From Numida meleagris (taxonomy: Eukaryota > Chordata > Aves > Galliformes > Numididae): DNA of 64,000 bases. The notes beneath the pieces were generated by a model. It was not told the DNA's origin. It saw only the letters and a program-made list of their open reading frames with translations, and searched no databases. Below are positions 1-11,640 of the stretch, piece by piece. Each line of letters begins with the position of its first letter. The stretch's first letter is position 1. The stretch lies in NCBI RefSeq assembly GCF_002078875.1, contig NC_034410.1, positions 44,250,202 through 44,314,201 of the forward strand. The letters are read 5' to 3'. A program made the position numbers and the translations under genes.

Positions 1-180
1 AAAAGATTAATCTCCGCAGTGCTTTGTTCCTCCATTTCAGCAAGCGATGTGTTATTTGAAGGTGTACTTTGCCCTGAACAATCCAAAATTAATATCCTAT
101 AGTAATGCTTTATCTTAACCAGGAGAAAGATACAACTGCAATAATTTGAATAGCAAACACTAGTATTAGTTTTCATTTAC

Positions 181-237
181 CTATTGGTGGTTGTGAAACA
201 AAGTGCACAGGTAATAGGAGGTTTCTACTTTAATCTT
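181..237 (-). CDS. Possible terminal coding exon of the left-edge minus-strand gene
   Basis: Read on the minus strand, a pyrimidine-rich tract ending in CCCTGAG is followed by 18 codons (KIKVETSYYLCTLFHNHQ) and a TAG stop. The exon enters in phase 0, which matches the phase-0 exit of the candidate exon at 990-1045. That agreement is the main reason to list it. There is no clear AATAAA in the 180 bases beyond the stop, and the exon is short, so a chance match is quite possible. If the call is wrong, the gene continues past the left edge of the window through another exon. Confidence 0.22.
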   Translation of the reverse strand, partial: KIKVETSYYLCTLFHNHQ

Positions 238-382
238 CTCAGGGAGTAGTGGGTCAGGAAAAAACCGCAACATGAAGGCTTTTGTTAGCATAACATTCTT
301 TGAAAATAGAAAAAAAATAATCAGAAGTGCTCTGTTGTTGAAATTTAAATTTCTGGACCAATATGCATTAATGTGTCCCTGT

Positions 383-448
383 TATAAAATATAAATATAT
401 ATAAAATATATAAATATATAAATATATAAATTTATAAAAATATAAAAT
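383..448. repeat. AT-rich low-complexity tract
   Basis: Roughly 65 bases of alternating TATAAA and AAATAT words with almost no G or C. It looks like a decayed TA-type microsatellite in the putative intron or 3' flank of the left-edge gene. Confidence 0.8.
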
Positions 449-634
449 CTAAAAACCTGTGCTCGCAATAACGCTGATATTAGCTTTTGGCCAGTCCAAC
501 CCTTGTGGTCCTTATATTCTACTTACACTATGCCAGCACTGTTCAGTGATTCATTGCTGCTTTCCACTACTGTGTTTACTCATTTATTTTCATTTATTTA
601 CTGGAAATGTAGTATTTTTCCATACAGCATTCTT

Positions 635-651
635 AAAAAAAAAAAAAAAAA
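635..651 (+). repeat. Poly-A run of 17
   Basis: An uninterrupted A17 tract. No recognisable retrotransposed sequence precedes it, so it is listed only as a homopolymer. Confidence 0.85.
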
Positions 652-989
652 CACCCACGCTGAAATACAGTGGTTATCTTCTTCCTACTGTAAGTCCAAG
701 GAGCTTCATCTGAATGTATGCTGCTCCAAATCTCTAAATATAACAAACTTGGGGTTGGGGGTTTATTTTCTGGCTGTCAGTGGCTCACAAGTAAGCCAGT
801 TTATTATCTCAATGCCTTTATTATCTCTATATATCCATCTAGTAATTAACCTACCTGGACCTAAAAAGCATATAAAGCATTCCACAGAAGGCTGAGTTTG
901 GCCACTCAAATAATGGTTTTTCCCAAAGGAAAAAAAAAAAAGTTCCTATGGCTCTCATGGATCTGTTTGAGTACTTCCTTTCAACTTAC

Positions 990-1045
990 CCAGCTCTCCA
1001 AGGGCAAGTTAGGGTGGTTTACACTGCCAAACAGCAGCTTCTGGT
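990..1045 (-). CDS. Probable short internal coding exon of the left-edge gene
   Basis: On the minus strand an acceptor (CTATTGTTGTCAG) opens a 56-nt exon that ends at a near-perfect donor, AGCTGG/GTAAGTTG. Of the three frames only one is open, giving QKLLFGSVNHPNLPLESW after two leading bases. Those two bases (AC) complete the codon started by the final G of the exon at 1571-1822, giving Asp at the junction. Exit is in phase 0. Phase agreement with the upstream exon and the strong donor argue for a real exon. The short length and modest polypyrimidine tract argue for caution. I do not recognise the protein. Confidence 0.45.
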
Positions 1046-1570
1046 CTGACAACAATAGGTTATATCAATGTTGGCAGCAACACAAAGGAGTCCCATTTTC
1101 ATGCAGTTGTACTATTAATGAACAATAGCACATTTGGGACATACAGCCTTTCTTCAGCATCATCCATGCATAATTTGGGGATTTTTTCCTTTAAGTACCA
1201 GTTCTTCAAAGCGATCTGTTTGCTGCAATTATGAAGTGAAAAAGATGAATCCCTACCATGTTCATATACTTGGGTACACCCTATATAGTCCCAAAATCTG
1301 GTTTAGCAATTCACTGTTAGTGCACTCAGCTCCACTCATCAGGTTAGGGTGGAAACAGGAAACAAACTTAGGCAAATAAACAGAAGTTTTAGTTTTGCTT
1401 TGGTCTTGCTCTAGAGCGTGATCAGGATCCATGCTAGGCAGCGCTGTGCAGGATGAGGACAGCCTGTTAGGCAGCACGTCTGGGAGGGCAGCGCTGTGTC
1501 ACACGCACCAGAAGTGGCTTCCAGATGCAAGCCTTGGCACGGGGGCAGTGCTCTTCAGGAAATCTCTTAC

Positions 1571-1822
1571 CGCTGTGGGGGTAACGGAGGTGGAACTGGT
1601 TCGGGGAGCTCCCACAGGCAATCAGCACGTTGCAGATGTTGAAGCGATGCCCTCCTGTTTGTATCTGCCGTATGTGCCGCACTAAGTTATCTAACAGATC
1701 CCACAGGAGGGCTATAGAATTGCTGCATGCGTTTTGGACGCTCAGGCTTAAGGCACGGGCACACGTGCTCTGATACAAGCCGGGACTCGAGCAGCTATGG
1801 ATAACGCAGCAGCTGGAGCGAT
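1571..1822 (-). CDS. Coding exon of an unidentified minus-strand gene
   Basis: This is a 252-nt exon on the minus strand. The acceptor TTGCCTTCTGCCAG has a good pyrimidine tract, and the donor is CACAGCG/GTAAGAG. One frame is open throughout (2 leading bases, 83 codons, 1 trailing base). It begins RSSCCVIHSC, has a central helix-like stretch around LLWDLLDNLVRHIRQI, then FNICNVLIACG, and ends QFHLRYPHS. It contains about 15 CpGs in a region that is otherwise CpG-poor, as expected of coding sequence. The exon is symmetric: it enters and leaves in phase 1, compatible with the exon-1 donor at 2794 and with the exon at 990-1045. Seven cysteines are present. I cannot assign a family. There is no ATG in frame, so translation must start upstream. 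Confidence 0.65.
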
Positions 1823-2794
1823 CTGGCAGAAGGCAACTTTCTCAAGCAGAAGATGCTGTAATGGAGCTGTGTAAGAGACTGGAAGTGGCCAGCACTGACA
1901 GTCAGCTGCAGGGACAGTCAGTGCTTTCAGTGCAGTTCATGGCAAACCACTACAACCAACAACAAGCAAAGGGAAAACCTCCCCAGAGTCAGAAAAACGC
2001 CTGGTAATGCACAAACTGAACAATCCTTCCCTCCTTTCTCTCTCCAGCCTTCCAGAAAAGGGCTGTCAGAGGAATGAGTAAAAGCCTTCCTTGCCAAATC
2101 CTGGCTGTGCTTGTTGTGAAGAACTCCAGGCGCCACAGCACGACAGCTGCCCACATCTCCAGAAACGCAGGGAGCAGTGAGACGGTCGGTGTAAGGCAAA
2201 CGGTACCGCTGCTCAATACCGACTGCTGGATCCAGATAACACGCTCCGGGAGAGACGCACACCTGCTCTAAGGCATTTTGTGATCTGATGTGGTTGCGTT
2301 AAGCTTAAACACAACACGAAGCGTGGCACACCACGCAGCCCTGCTTAATTAGCGTTCCCAGGAAAAGTCAGCCGGAGCCATATGGTATTTTCCTCAGTAG
2401 TTACGATAAACTGACCTTGATACTAGGAAAACGCACGCTCCTCTGACTGAGGCAGAAATTACACGCGCGGAGCCCTGCGATGCGCTGGCAGAAAAGCGGC
2501 AGAGGAGGCACACGCGCTATACCCAGACCCTCGGCGCTCCCGGAGAAGTTAATCAAGAGTAAAACACCCCATTAAAGCCATAGCGAGGAAGCGCCGCAGC
2601 GACAGCACCCGAACAACCACGGCGCGCTCAGCCGGCGGCTGAGTCCAGCCCCGCGCCGACCCAGCGGCCGGGCACCGCCGAGCCCCGCTGCCCGCAGGGG
2701 AGGGCCGCAGCGCGGCGCTGGGTGCGGCGCAGCCCCGGAGGTGCGGACACGGCGCGGGCAGGCCCCGGGGACACCCCCGGCCCGCGGCACTCAC
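1823..2794 (-). other. Putative first intron and GC-rich shore
   Basis: This is the interval between the first-exon donor and the coding exon at 1571-1822. Positions 1900-2300 are moderately CpG-rich, and two minus-strand frames stay open there (about 1989-2262). I could not pair them with good splice sites, so no exon is called. The openness is expected near a CpG island. Confidence 0.4.
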
Positions 2795-3010
2795 CTCGCC
2801 TCGGCTGCACCAAGATGGAAGGAAGGAAGGCGGGCGGCAGCCGCCCCGCACTCGGGGCACAAGCGGCAGCCGAACGCGCCCCGTCGCTCAGCGCAAGTGC
2901 CCCGCTCCGCAGCGGCGCAAGCACGCAGCCACCTCCCCGCACCGCCGCCTGCCGCTGCGGTACCGACGGCGGCAGCTCCCGCCGCTCACCGGCACCTGCT
3001 CGGGCGCCGG
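2795..3010 (-). other. First exon (3' part) of the minus-strand gene
   Basis: On the minus strand the sequence CCGAGGCGAG/GTGAGTGCC is an excellent donor, with the exon ending at 2795. The 5' boundary is lost upstream, probably in or beyond the gap at 3011-3122. The frame that leaves this exon with one spare base reads ILVQPRR just before the junction and would join the coding exon at 1571-1822 with an Asp codon. No ATG in that frame is visible outside the gap. The start codon may therefore lie in the unsequenced bases, or this exon may be untranslated with another exon between. Confidence 0.55.
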
Positions 3011-3122
3011 NNNNNNNNNNNNNNNNNNNNNNNNNNNNNNNNNNNNNNNNNNNNNNNNNNNNNNNNNNNNNNNNNNNNNNNNNNNNNNNNNNNNNNNNNN
3101 NNNNNNNNNNNNNNNNNNNNNN
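3011..3122. other. Assembly gap (112 N)
   Basis: A run of N inside the GC-richest part of the CpG island. It probably hides the transcription start or start codon of the minus-strand gene. Reading frames drawn across it are meaningless. Confidence 0.99.
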
Positions 3123-3544
3123 GCCGCCAGCCCGGGGGTCGGCGCATTGCCCCGGCACAGTCGTTCGTTTGGCTACGGGGAGCCTTGGAATCGTGAGGGC
3201 GGGGAGCGTCTGTCCTGGTGTCGGTAACGGCCGCAGGATGTAGGCCACAAGTGCCGTGCACGAAATAGAGTTGGGACGAGCCGTGAAACTCGCTCAGCGC
3301 CAGGGAGGGTTTATGTGCTGCATCACCGTCGGCGGCTGTTCCAGTCACTGTGCCTTTACATGTTTAAATGTTTTAGATGCTTGGTGCTCATTCCTAGAAA
3401 TGTGCTTGGTGTGCAACCCGTTCACCGCTCGTTGTTCCCCACTAAAAGTTCCCTCCAGCTCCACATGCCCACGGGCGAGCAGTGATTCTGACCATGCTGG
3501 GGTCTCTCAAACCGTATTATCCTATCACAAACGTACCTTCAGTG

Positions 3545-4146
3545 TGATAGCATCCTGGGCTGCATCCAAAGAGGGGCAGCCAGCAGGGCAAGGGAGGAGA
3601 TTGTCCCCTTCTGCTCTGCCCTCAAGAGGCCTCATGTGTAAAAACTGCGTCCAAGTCTGGAGTCCTCAACATCTCTGCAGGATGCAGAGATGTTGCAAAG
3701 GGTCCAGAGGAGGGCCATGAAGATGATCAAAGGGCTGGAGCACATCTCCTAGGAAGGAAGGTTGAGGGAACCGGGCTTCTTTAGGCTCTTGGGAGACCTC
3801 TGTGGCCTTCCAGTACTTGAAGGGAGCTCATAATCAGGAGGGAGACTGTATTTTTACATGATCTAATAGTGATGGGACAAGACGGAATGGCTTTAAACTA
3901 AAAGGAAATATTTAGGTTAGATGTTAGGAGGAAATTCTTTACTCAGAGGGTGGTGAGGCCCTGGCACAGGCTGCCCAGAGAAGCTGTGGGTGCCCCATCC
4001 CTGGGGGAGCTCAAGGCCAGGTTGGTTGGGCCCTGGGCAGCCTGTGCTGGTGGGTGACAACCCTGCCTACGGCAGTAGGGTTGAAACTGGATGGTCTTTA
4101 AGGTCCCTTCCAACTAAGCCATTATGTGATTCTATGATTCTGTGAA
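3545..4146 (+). mobile_element. CR1 retrotransposon, 5'-truncated
   Basis: The sequence matches the 3' part of avian CR1. It starts near ATCCTGGGCTGCATCC, passes through the remnant GGTCCAGAGGAGGGCCATGAAGATG, the line GGAAATTCTTTACTCAGAGG and the segment CTGGCACAGGCTGCCCAGAG, and ends TGATTCTATGATTCTGTGAA, the octamer tail typical of CR1. The reading frame is broken and 5' truncation is the normal CR1 state. An unusual hairpin at 3667-3695 replaces part of the expected sequence. Confidence 0.93.
3667..3695. repeat. Perfect 12-bp inverted repeat with 5-nt loop
   Basis: CAACATCTCTGC, then AGGAT, then GCAGAGATGTTG forms a perfect hairpin. It sits inside the CR1 copy at a place where other CR1 copies, including the one near 18800, read ACAAGAAGGACATGGAGCTGTTG, so the palindrome is specific to this copy. 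Confidence 0.85.
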
Positions 4147-4740
4147 CACTGGTGACTTGTCCACAACAAAAATGCTGCTTCACCAAAAGGAAGCAGACAG
4201 GAGCTGCCTAGCGGTACTGCTCTGTACCTCTCTGTGGGTGCTGCACACAGCCATGTGCAGAGGTATCTCCTGCTGAAAGTCAGGCCAGGTGGTGTGTGCT
4301 GAGGAGAATCATTGCCATGTGGATTCAGAGCACTGGATGGCGATAATGGAGGTGTGGCCTGGTCATTCATTCCAGCCATCAGTGAGTCACTGCTGTAACG
4401 TGAAACTGCTTTTTATCCGCCTTGTGTCACTGCAGCTTGTACTGTATTGGACTAATTACTTTTCCCCTGGTGTTATTTTTCATCCCTGTTTTTCATGCTT
4501 GTTTAACTTCATTTTAAAATAGCTGCAGCTGTTCACTGCAAGGTACCTTTTTATTTGATCTCAGTTGAAGTGCTCTGTCAAGGCAGATGTATTCAATAAA
4601 TCTTGGCAGATTTTCAAGGAAAATATTGTCTAGGAGAATATTTTTGTATACATTAATGTCATGGTATTACAAATAAACTGGTTTATCAAACATTTAGTTC
4701 TGTGCTAACCTGCACGTGTCTATGTTGGTGAAATGGGTGC

Positions 4741-4778
4741 CACTCTGCAAGACAAACACCACTCTGCAAGACAAACAA
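4741..4778 (+). repeat. Two-copy tandem repeat of 19 bp
   Basis: CACTCTGCAAGACAAACAC occurs twice in direct succession with essentially no divergence, indicating a recent local duplication. Confidence 0.85.
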
Positions 4779-6039
4779 CACATATTTCAAAAGCATTTGT
4801 AAAAAGATGTTTTCTGCATCAGCTATTATTCTGTATTTCCCAAAAACACACACATAAGTATGTCTTTGGGTATTTCCCAAGCAGACAAAAGCTTGTTACT
4901 TCTTTAAATAAAAGCTAGAAAGGGGCCCAATCATCTTCAGAAGAAACATTTTTCAGGAACAACATGACATGGCAACAAATCAGGAACTGACTAAATCTAA
5001 AGGTCACTCATGGCCTGGCTTGGAATAGTAATCAATAACATGCACTGAGCATTCCTGAATAATTCAAAAAATACCTGGGCAGAAATCCATCTCCAATCTC
5101 ATACTTCTAAGCTTGATCACTGAAATAACAATATGGTTTAGAATCAGCCATCAATATGAATTATATGTAATACATATGATTTTACAACTGCTAGATCAGA
5201 GGAAACTGTTTTGCACACTCAAGCTAATAAACTACTATAAGTTGAGTTCAAGAATAATGTTTCACCCATGTTATTAGACACACAGAGAACTTACAGCTTT
5301 CTCTGTAGTATTTCTACTGCACTGAAGACAAAGTGTTGGGCTAGAGGCTCTTTGGTTCCCACCACTATAGCAATCAGTATGTTTTTACTTTGCACCGTTA
5401 CTCCATGGGGTAGGTACTAACTTATACTACACTTAAAGCAGCCATTAACAACTGCAAGAGTGCAACTAAGAGAGGGGGATGAGCAAAACCAAGCACAAGA
5501 GAAGAAATACTGGAGTGGCCTTCTGGATATTACACTAGGCTTCTTGCTTTGCCTGTTTCTCATACACGTTGGATGTCCTGTCTTCACCAACTGGTTTCAG
5601 TGTCTCACTTCAGAAAAAAATCTCTGCATCAGCCACATTAAAAAAAAAAAAAAAGACAGGAATGAATAAAATCACCTTTTCACCTTTATAAGTAAAATCA
5701 GCTTTCTGCTCTGCATTCCTTTCAGCAAGCCAAGGGCCAGATTTCTGTACACCCTGATACTGTGTCTTTCTTCAATAAGAACGGGGGTCTCAAACTTGCT
5801 ACATTTGCTTTCTGAGTGTCCCTAGCCTTCATGACAAAAGTAGATTTTTTTAGGCAGAAATAAAGAAGTTGAGTGTGGAAAGTGGGAGAGTACCTGTTAG
5901 AAGGACGCATGTTAGCCACAGGGAGCAGTTATGAATTTATGTCAGTCCATTGCTATCTCAAGGCAGAATATAAAGTAATAAGTAATTAAACCTGTCTTGC
6001 TTTCAGTAGATCTGTTAAGACCTCAAAGTATTTCCACAA

Positions 6040-6230
6040 GATGTAGTGAACATTAAGTTGATAGTAATTCCCTGGAAGTCATTGTAACCTATTATTACTT
6101 TATAGTCTCAAAGAACTTCATAAATACAAATCACTTTATAAAGTGTGTATGCAACAGAGTGTATTATGATCATTCAGTTAAGCCAATTAAGTAACTCATA
6201 GCCATAAGCAAATAGGAAGGAAGTGAAAGA
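6040..6230 (-). mobile_element. Possible ancient MIR-like SINE
   Basis: The order of words TATTATGATCATT, CAGTTAAG, AATTAAGTAACTCATAGCCATAAG and AGAGCTCAGAATAA resembles the reverse complement of a MIR core (retained GTTAAGTAACT-like block). The match is from memory and heavily diverged. Confidence 0.25.
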
Positions 6231-8058
6231 GCTCAGAATAATGGGCACATTTTTAATAGTCTATAATATGTACAGCGTACACTTTGATATGGCACTTTGC
6301 CATGACTTCCATTCAGAAATGCCAACAGCCACATTCCCTGCCCCACAAGCCTCATATTGGGGGTGTGAAAAGAGAACAAGAAAAGAAAAGAGAAGACAGA
6401 ATTAGGATTATGGACATAAATTAGTACAGAAGACAGCTTGAAGAAGTTTTCCCATTGAACTGGCAGCAGAGCTTAGGTGAGCTAGCACTTTGAAAAGAAG
6501 CATACCACAGTCTCAAAACTGGGAACACAAGCAGTAACTGATGCAGGAAAATAATTTCTTGTGACCAGCAGGGGGTAATGAGGGGGAGTGGTGGTGGGAG
6601 ATGTCTTTTTTTTTATTTCCTTTGTGGTCAGTTAAAAGGTAACAACAGGAATAGAAGCTACCAAGAGGGTTGACAGAGCTACAAAAATGGTGGTTAAGTG
6701 CTATGAGCTTTCCATGATTACTAGGAAAAATAATCAGAACAGGAGAAAAAGTCGCAGGAGAGAGCATGGTGCTGATAGTACCTATGTTACTGCAGATTTC
6801 TTCATTCATACAGGGTGTATAAATGAAATCTTGAAGCTGTCCGAGGAAAGTGATGCATGCAGTGAAATGAAGGCTTTTTTAGTGCTCTTCTCCTATGCCT
6901 GCCAGCAAATACATATGGATGAAGACAAGACTCAGCTCTTACATTTCTGCAAGTGGAAAAGAAAATTCTTTGAAAGACATAGTGAGTTCTCCAGTTGCCC
7001 TAAAGAACATACTTCATGCCATAGAGTGGCTGAAACACACAAGGCAAGTGTCCTTCATCCTTGAGGTGTGTTACAGCCATCCTTACCTGCAGCTGGCCCC
7101 ACCTTTCAGGCAGTAAATCCCACTTACTCATCAGTGCAAGGACAAGAGGTAGCACCAGGGATGGAGGTACTGAGGTTCTTCTTTGGAGCAGATCATGCAT
7201 CCTGTGCAAAGCAGCACTGAGGGTGTGGTACCGTCTCTTCTATGGTTCAGTGCTGCTCTGTCCACAGATCTAAAAAAAAAAAAAGAGAAAAATCTGCACG
7301 GTGCTCAGGAGAGGAATGACACGAGTCTCTAGCTAGCCAGGAGAATGGTCATCTTAAGTGAGCTTTGACTTCACAGATTCAAACATCCTGTTTATTTAAA
7401 CCAGAGCCAGTGTTGGTTCGGCTCTTCTTGTTCCTCTTGCGTTTAGAGGCATTTTCTTTCAGCCTCTTTTGTTTCTTTGGATCAGAATCAACAGGTGGCT
7501 GTCCTGACCCAAGTTTTGGGTCAACACAGAAATCTCTAAAACCTTTTTTCCTGACTGTCTAGCTTCCTGGTTCAATTCTATAGCAGTGCCAAAAATTGTT
7601 CATTCGCTTTTAGATGTAGCTTTTACCACCTTTGATGCTCAGAGCTAGACTACAGTCAAGTAGGTTATTTTTCATAGAAAGACCTATTAAGCGCTCCTCT
7701 GATTCAAATAAATGAAACTTTTTCATTACTTGAAGTTATTAAAAATTAATTTTTAGAATCTGTCATCATCACAACTGCCTTGGGCTAAAGCTGCCAAACG
7801 TAGGTGGTGTTCTTAAGAGTTATTTTTCCCCCTTATGATAACTCTATACAAACTACCCTCAGATGCAAAGATTATACATTATCTAATCCCCTGCTTATAT
7901 TTTACAAGCAAAATCACAGCAATAATGTAACGAGTCTTAAAATCCTAGGCAGTTTAAAAACAGTGAATTCCCTTAAGCAAGATTAGTCAAAATTAAAATA
8001 CGTTATATTAACTTCTTAGATTTTAGTACATGCTGAATAAAGTAGTTTTCAGAAATTC

Positions 8059-8076
8059 TTTTTTTTTTTTTTTTTT
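8059..8076. repeat. T18 homopolymer
   Basis: An uninterrupted run of 18 T. It could be the tail of a minus-strand retroposed sequence, but no element is recognisable beside it. Confidence 0.8.
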
Positions 8077-11000
8077 GAAAGAAAGTCTAATCCTGACAGT
8101 AATTTCTGTGTGGGAATAGTGTCGGCAAATTCAGCTGAGCAGAGTTTTCCAGTATTCTGGGGGTCAGTACAGAATTTAACCTCTCCTCAAAGTGGAGAGA
8201 AGGTGCGTTTTCTCAGTATTTTCTTTTTCCATTACACCACTGCAAGGAAAAATAGTTAAATTTTTGTCCACACAAGTATTTATAAATTCTTGAAACTTGT
8301 ACGTAGTCATTTTACATCTAAGTTCCTACTTTGGTAACATTCATCTTTTCAGAATTATGACCACATGGCTGAGGAATAAATGAATGTGGTAAACAGTCAA
8401 ATCACCTGCTGACACCAGGACAAGCTTTTTGCAAACAACACTGTCTAGTTTATCAGCACTTCTGAGCCAGCTTACAGACTGTATGAATTAGAGGCGCTGA
8501 CCAGTAAGATTTACTCAGCTGTGGTAGCAACACCTCTCGTGAGAAACTTGTCTCCACAGCGCATCGACCAGAGATAGATATTAAAACAAAAATTGCCACA
8601 GAAAAAATATTTCTGTGATGACTTTTTCCTTGAATTAGTTTTCCTGTCACCAAAGCTGAGGTTTAGAGACGAACACAGAGCAGCAATAGCTATGGCGGTT
8701 AAAAGAAGTCTGCATGCCTCTTTGCTGGAAAGAACTGAGTCAAAGTAAACGTGTCAGACACTGGCATATCCAATGCCGTTATTGTTTGACATATTCTTGC
8801 ACAACTGCTCACATGCCTTGATTATGCTTGGTATGCTTTGAGCTGCGCTCTGTATAAGCCCATAGAAAATACATCATGCTTGTTTCAAGGAGCTTACCCC
8901 ATGAATGCTCTAATTCCCCTCCCTGGATTTGATATAATCAGTTTGTTCCTTGGTGTTTTCTCACACACAAAATAAAATTATTCTTTCTTAACTTACCCCC
9001 AGAATAGCATGGGATGTACTGGAGCAGGATTATATCTGCTGCAAGCTGATAAAATGATTGTGTGGTTTTATGCAAATAGTCCAGGGATTGTCCCACAGGA
9101 GGTTCGTCTGTTTTTCTGTCTGCCTTGGGACCTCCCATTAACTGTTACACTTTCCCTCCATGCTTTAAAGGTACTGTGTCTGACAAGATCAGGACAGTTA
9201 TTTCACCTTAGCTAAGTCACTATTGAGGGCTGCAGACATGGTACAAATGCGTCATTGTGCCAAGGCTAGGAACAGCTCTGCAAGGTTTGTTCCTCCTTCA
9301 GCTCTGCCAAAATTAAGTGGCTTACTGCAAACCAGATTTCAGGAGTTTCTCATTTTTTATAACTCATATGAGAACCACCTTTCCAGTTTGGAAACTGGAA
9401 TAGAACAGCAATTCAGTACACCCAGGAATAATTGAAACACCTCCCCTTTTCCTGCTCAGCTCTAAAGCTAACAGGGTGTGACATTCCAGACAAATATTTA
9501 TGTAATGTGCTTCACTTCCTTGTGCAAGTTCCTGGTGAATGTATACAAATCAAGTCACAGTGATTTCAAAATCTAAAATACCCACGTCTATTAATTAACT
9601 TGGAATTGAAGGGAAGAGACTGGTCTCTAATTGTAGAGCTCAAATGGCTTAATTTCCTATGGGTGCCAATTATTATTGTTCTCCTCAGTGACATCTCTGC
9701 TGTAGGCCATGGGGTAATGAGGAAAGCTGAGTAAACAGTGCAAATAAGATATCTGTGCATCATTAATAAAGTCATTAAAGCAATTATAGATGATTTGTAC
9801 TGAAATTGGGTCTAGCGTGGAGAATGTTTTCTCACTTTGCAATTGCAGTCTGTGGTGTCAGAACTAGAATGCTCTGCAGCCGAGTCTTAATTCAGTGAGC
9901 TTTCTGGTAACACAGTTCTCTCTTTCCAGACATCTACTTTGTAGGCCCTCAGTTGTTTTCTTGTGGCCATCCTTACAAGGGATTGTCCAGGTATTTTTGC
10001 TGCTGGCTGAGAAGACAGCTCCAGGACTAGGAAGATGCCCATGACACCTCGTGGCAGGGCACAGGAGGGCTGACTGCCTAGTTGTCCCACGAGAGGGAGC
10101 ATAGACCCTAACAATAAAACAAATGTAAACCTTCAAAACAGTGTTGAGTTCTTTAAATATATGTGGGCAACAGCACGGCCACTTTTGGCAGCCTGTTGCA
10201 AGCGGCCTTCCTGGGCGGGTATGTTTTCCTTGAGTCAGTACCAATGCGCTGCACATTTACTACTACCCAACATGTGACAAGCTGTGGTTGCCTGGATCCT
10301 CCCTGAATGCAAACCAGTTCAGATAGGGCTCCATGGGCATGAACCATCAAGAAGTTACAGCTCAATTGCTTGATGACTTGGTTTCTGGAACAGCAAATGG
10401 ACCACAGCTCATACTGGAAATTTCAGCCCTTTGGATTTTGGTGTTCCTGCCTGTATAAATTTAATATGCTCATGTAAGAATGTTGAAGCTGGAGCACTCC
10501 TTATGTACAATTTGAAGTGCAGCCCCACACTCCTGTTCCTAACTCGGGTGCGGAAAAGTAAGGAATTCTCTTTCCTTTAATTATGGTGCCTTAGGTGAAG
10601 GTCATTAAATTTTCTTTTTCTTTGAAAGTGTTACAGAACATAAAAAAAAATCTTCTACAATTTCTATGGTTTTCTACTGCTAAGTTAGAAAAGAAGAGAC
10701 AATAAGGTTTCCACAGCAACTATTCGTGGTGACCCTGCACACATCCTAAGTATGATGTGACTTCATTACTTCTAAAGTATTCGATGGTCTATTTTAAAAA
10801 ACATTAATGGGAATAGATTCAGTTGCAGTTTTAATACCAAACCCCAGTTGATGTACTTGATGTAAGTAGCTTTACTGCAAGCTATAATTCTTTCAAGAAC
10901 TAACAGACAAATAAACAGCACAGCAGATAAACTCAGACCAATGTTGCTGTAAGACCTCAGCTTTTATATCTGATATTCATTCATTTCACTTACAGCAATG

Positions 11001-11640
11001 TGTCCCTTTCTTGCAACTTAATCTTACCTCTACTGAATTCATAAACAACAAAAAAATTATCCATATTGAGTACCAAGGAATGGAAAGTGTTCTACCCTTG
11101 AAGGCGCTATCAAGGGTCTTCACTTATGGGAGGGGAATATTTTGCCAGTGGAGAAGTGAAAGGGGAATGCAAAAGGATAAGCAGAGAAGATTCAGGGTTC
11201 CTGCAGCATTCAAGACACATGTTCATCTGTGAAGTGAGGTGAATATCTGAATGGATATAGACGATAAGGATGAATTCTCTATGAGGAGAATTCAGAAATA
11301 CATAGGATTTTACCATCTCCATGAATAATAGAAGTAAAATTCCTTCACTGTGTTGCAAAAGTCTAATTCAGGAGCAAAACAGTTGTACCAGCTTCTCTGG
11401 TCAGCTCTTGTACCTGAATATCCTTCCCTACTTATAGACAAAATTATAAAAGACCAGCTGTGCACACTCGTGGAAGCTGATATCTCAAACTAGGACAAAT
11501 CTGGTGCAAGGAAAGGCCAAAAGAGACATATTATTAGGTGGCACTGTGTAATAAGTGATGGGAGAGAAAACACTGAAGAAAGAAAGTAAACTCATGCCTT
11601 TCCAACTTCCCTTCGTGTGGCTGTGTTTGTTACTTTGCAG

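Larger units (their letters stand above)
2450..3330 (-). promoter_or_regulatory. CpG island promoter, probably of the minus-strand gene
   Basis: About 880 bases of very GC-rich, CpG-dense DNA stand out from the AT-rich surroundings. It includes runs such as GCCGGGCACCGCCGAGC and is interrupted by an assembly gap. No TATA box is evident, as is usual for island promoters. A strong splice donor on the minus strand at 2789-2794 shows that at least one transcript leaves leftward. Plus-strand donors in the island are weaker, for example AATC/GTGAGG near 3190, so a divergent second transcript is possible but not shown. Confidence 0.8.
4147..11640. other. Gene-poor AT-rich stretch
   Basis: No convincing gene seen. 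It contains a 19-bp tandem duplication at 4741-4778, poly-A near 5640-5654, a possible old MIR-like SINE at 6040-6230 and a T18 run at 8059-8076. Positions 6905-6980 have a good acceptor and GTGAGT donor, but two competing frames are open, so no exon is called. A CpG-containing minus-strand frame at 8453-8653 lacks a usable acceptor. Confidence 0.6.

Noticed and set aside
1431..1685. 84-codon plus-strand frame
   Set aside because: Lies antisense to the better-supported minus-strand exon, and its splice context is poor.
2628..3248. 206-codon minus-strand frame across the CpG island
   Set aside because: It passes through 112 N and starts at a GTG. GC-rich DNA lacks stops by composition. Only the part ending at the donor at 2795 is considered, as exon 1.
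3256..3720. 154-codon plus-strand frame
   Set aside because: Runs from the island shore into the CR1 element, with no consistent protein character.
8453..8653. CpG-bearing minus-strand frame ending in LIHTVCKLAQKC
   Set aside because: Protein-like, but no acceptor with a pyrimidine tract could be found.
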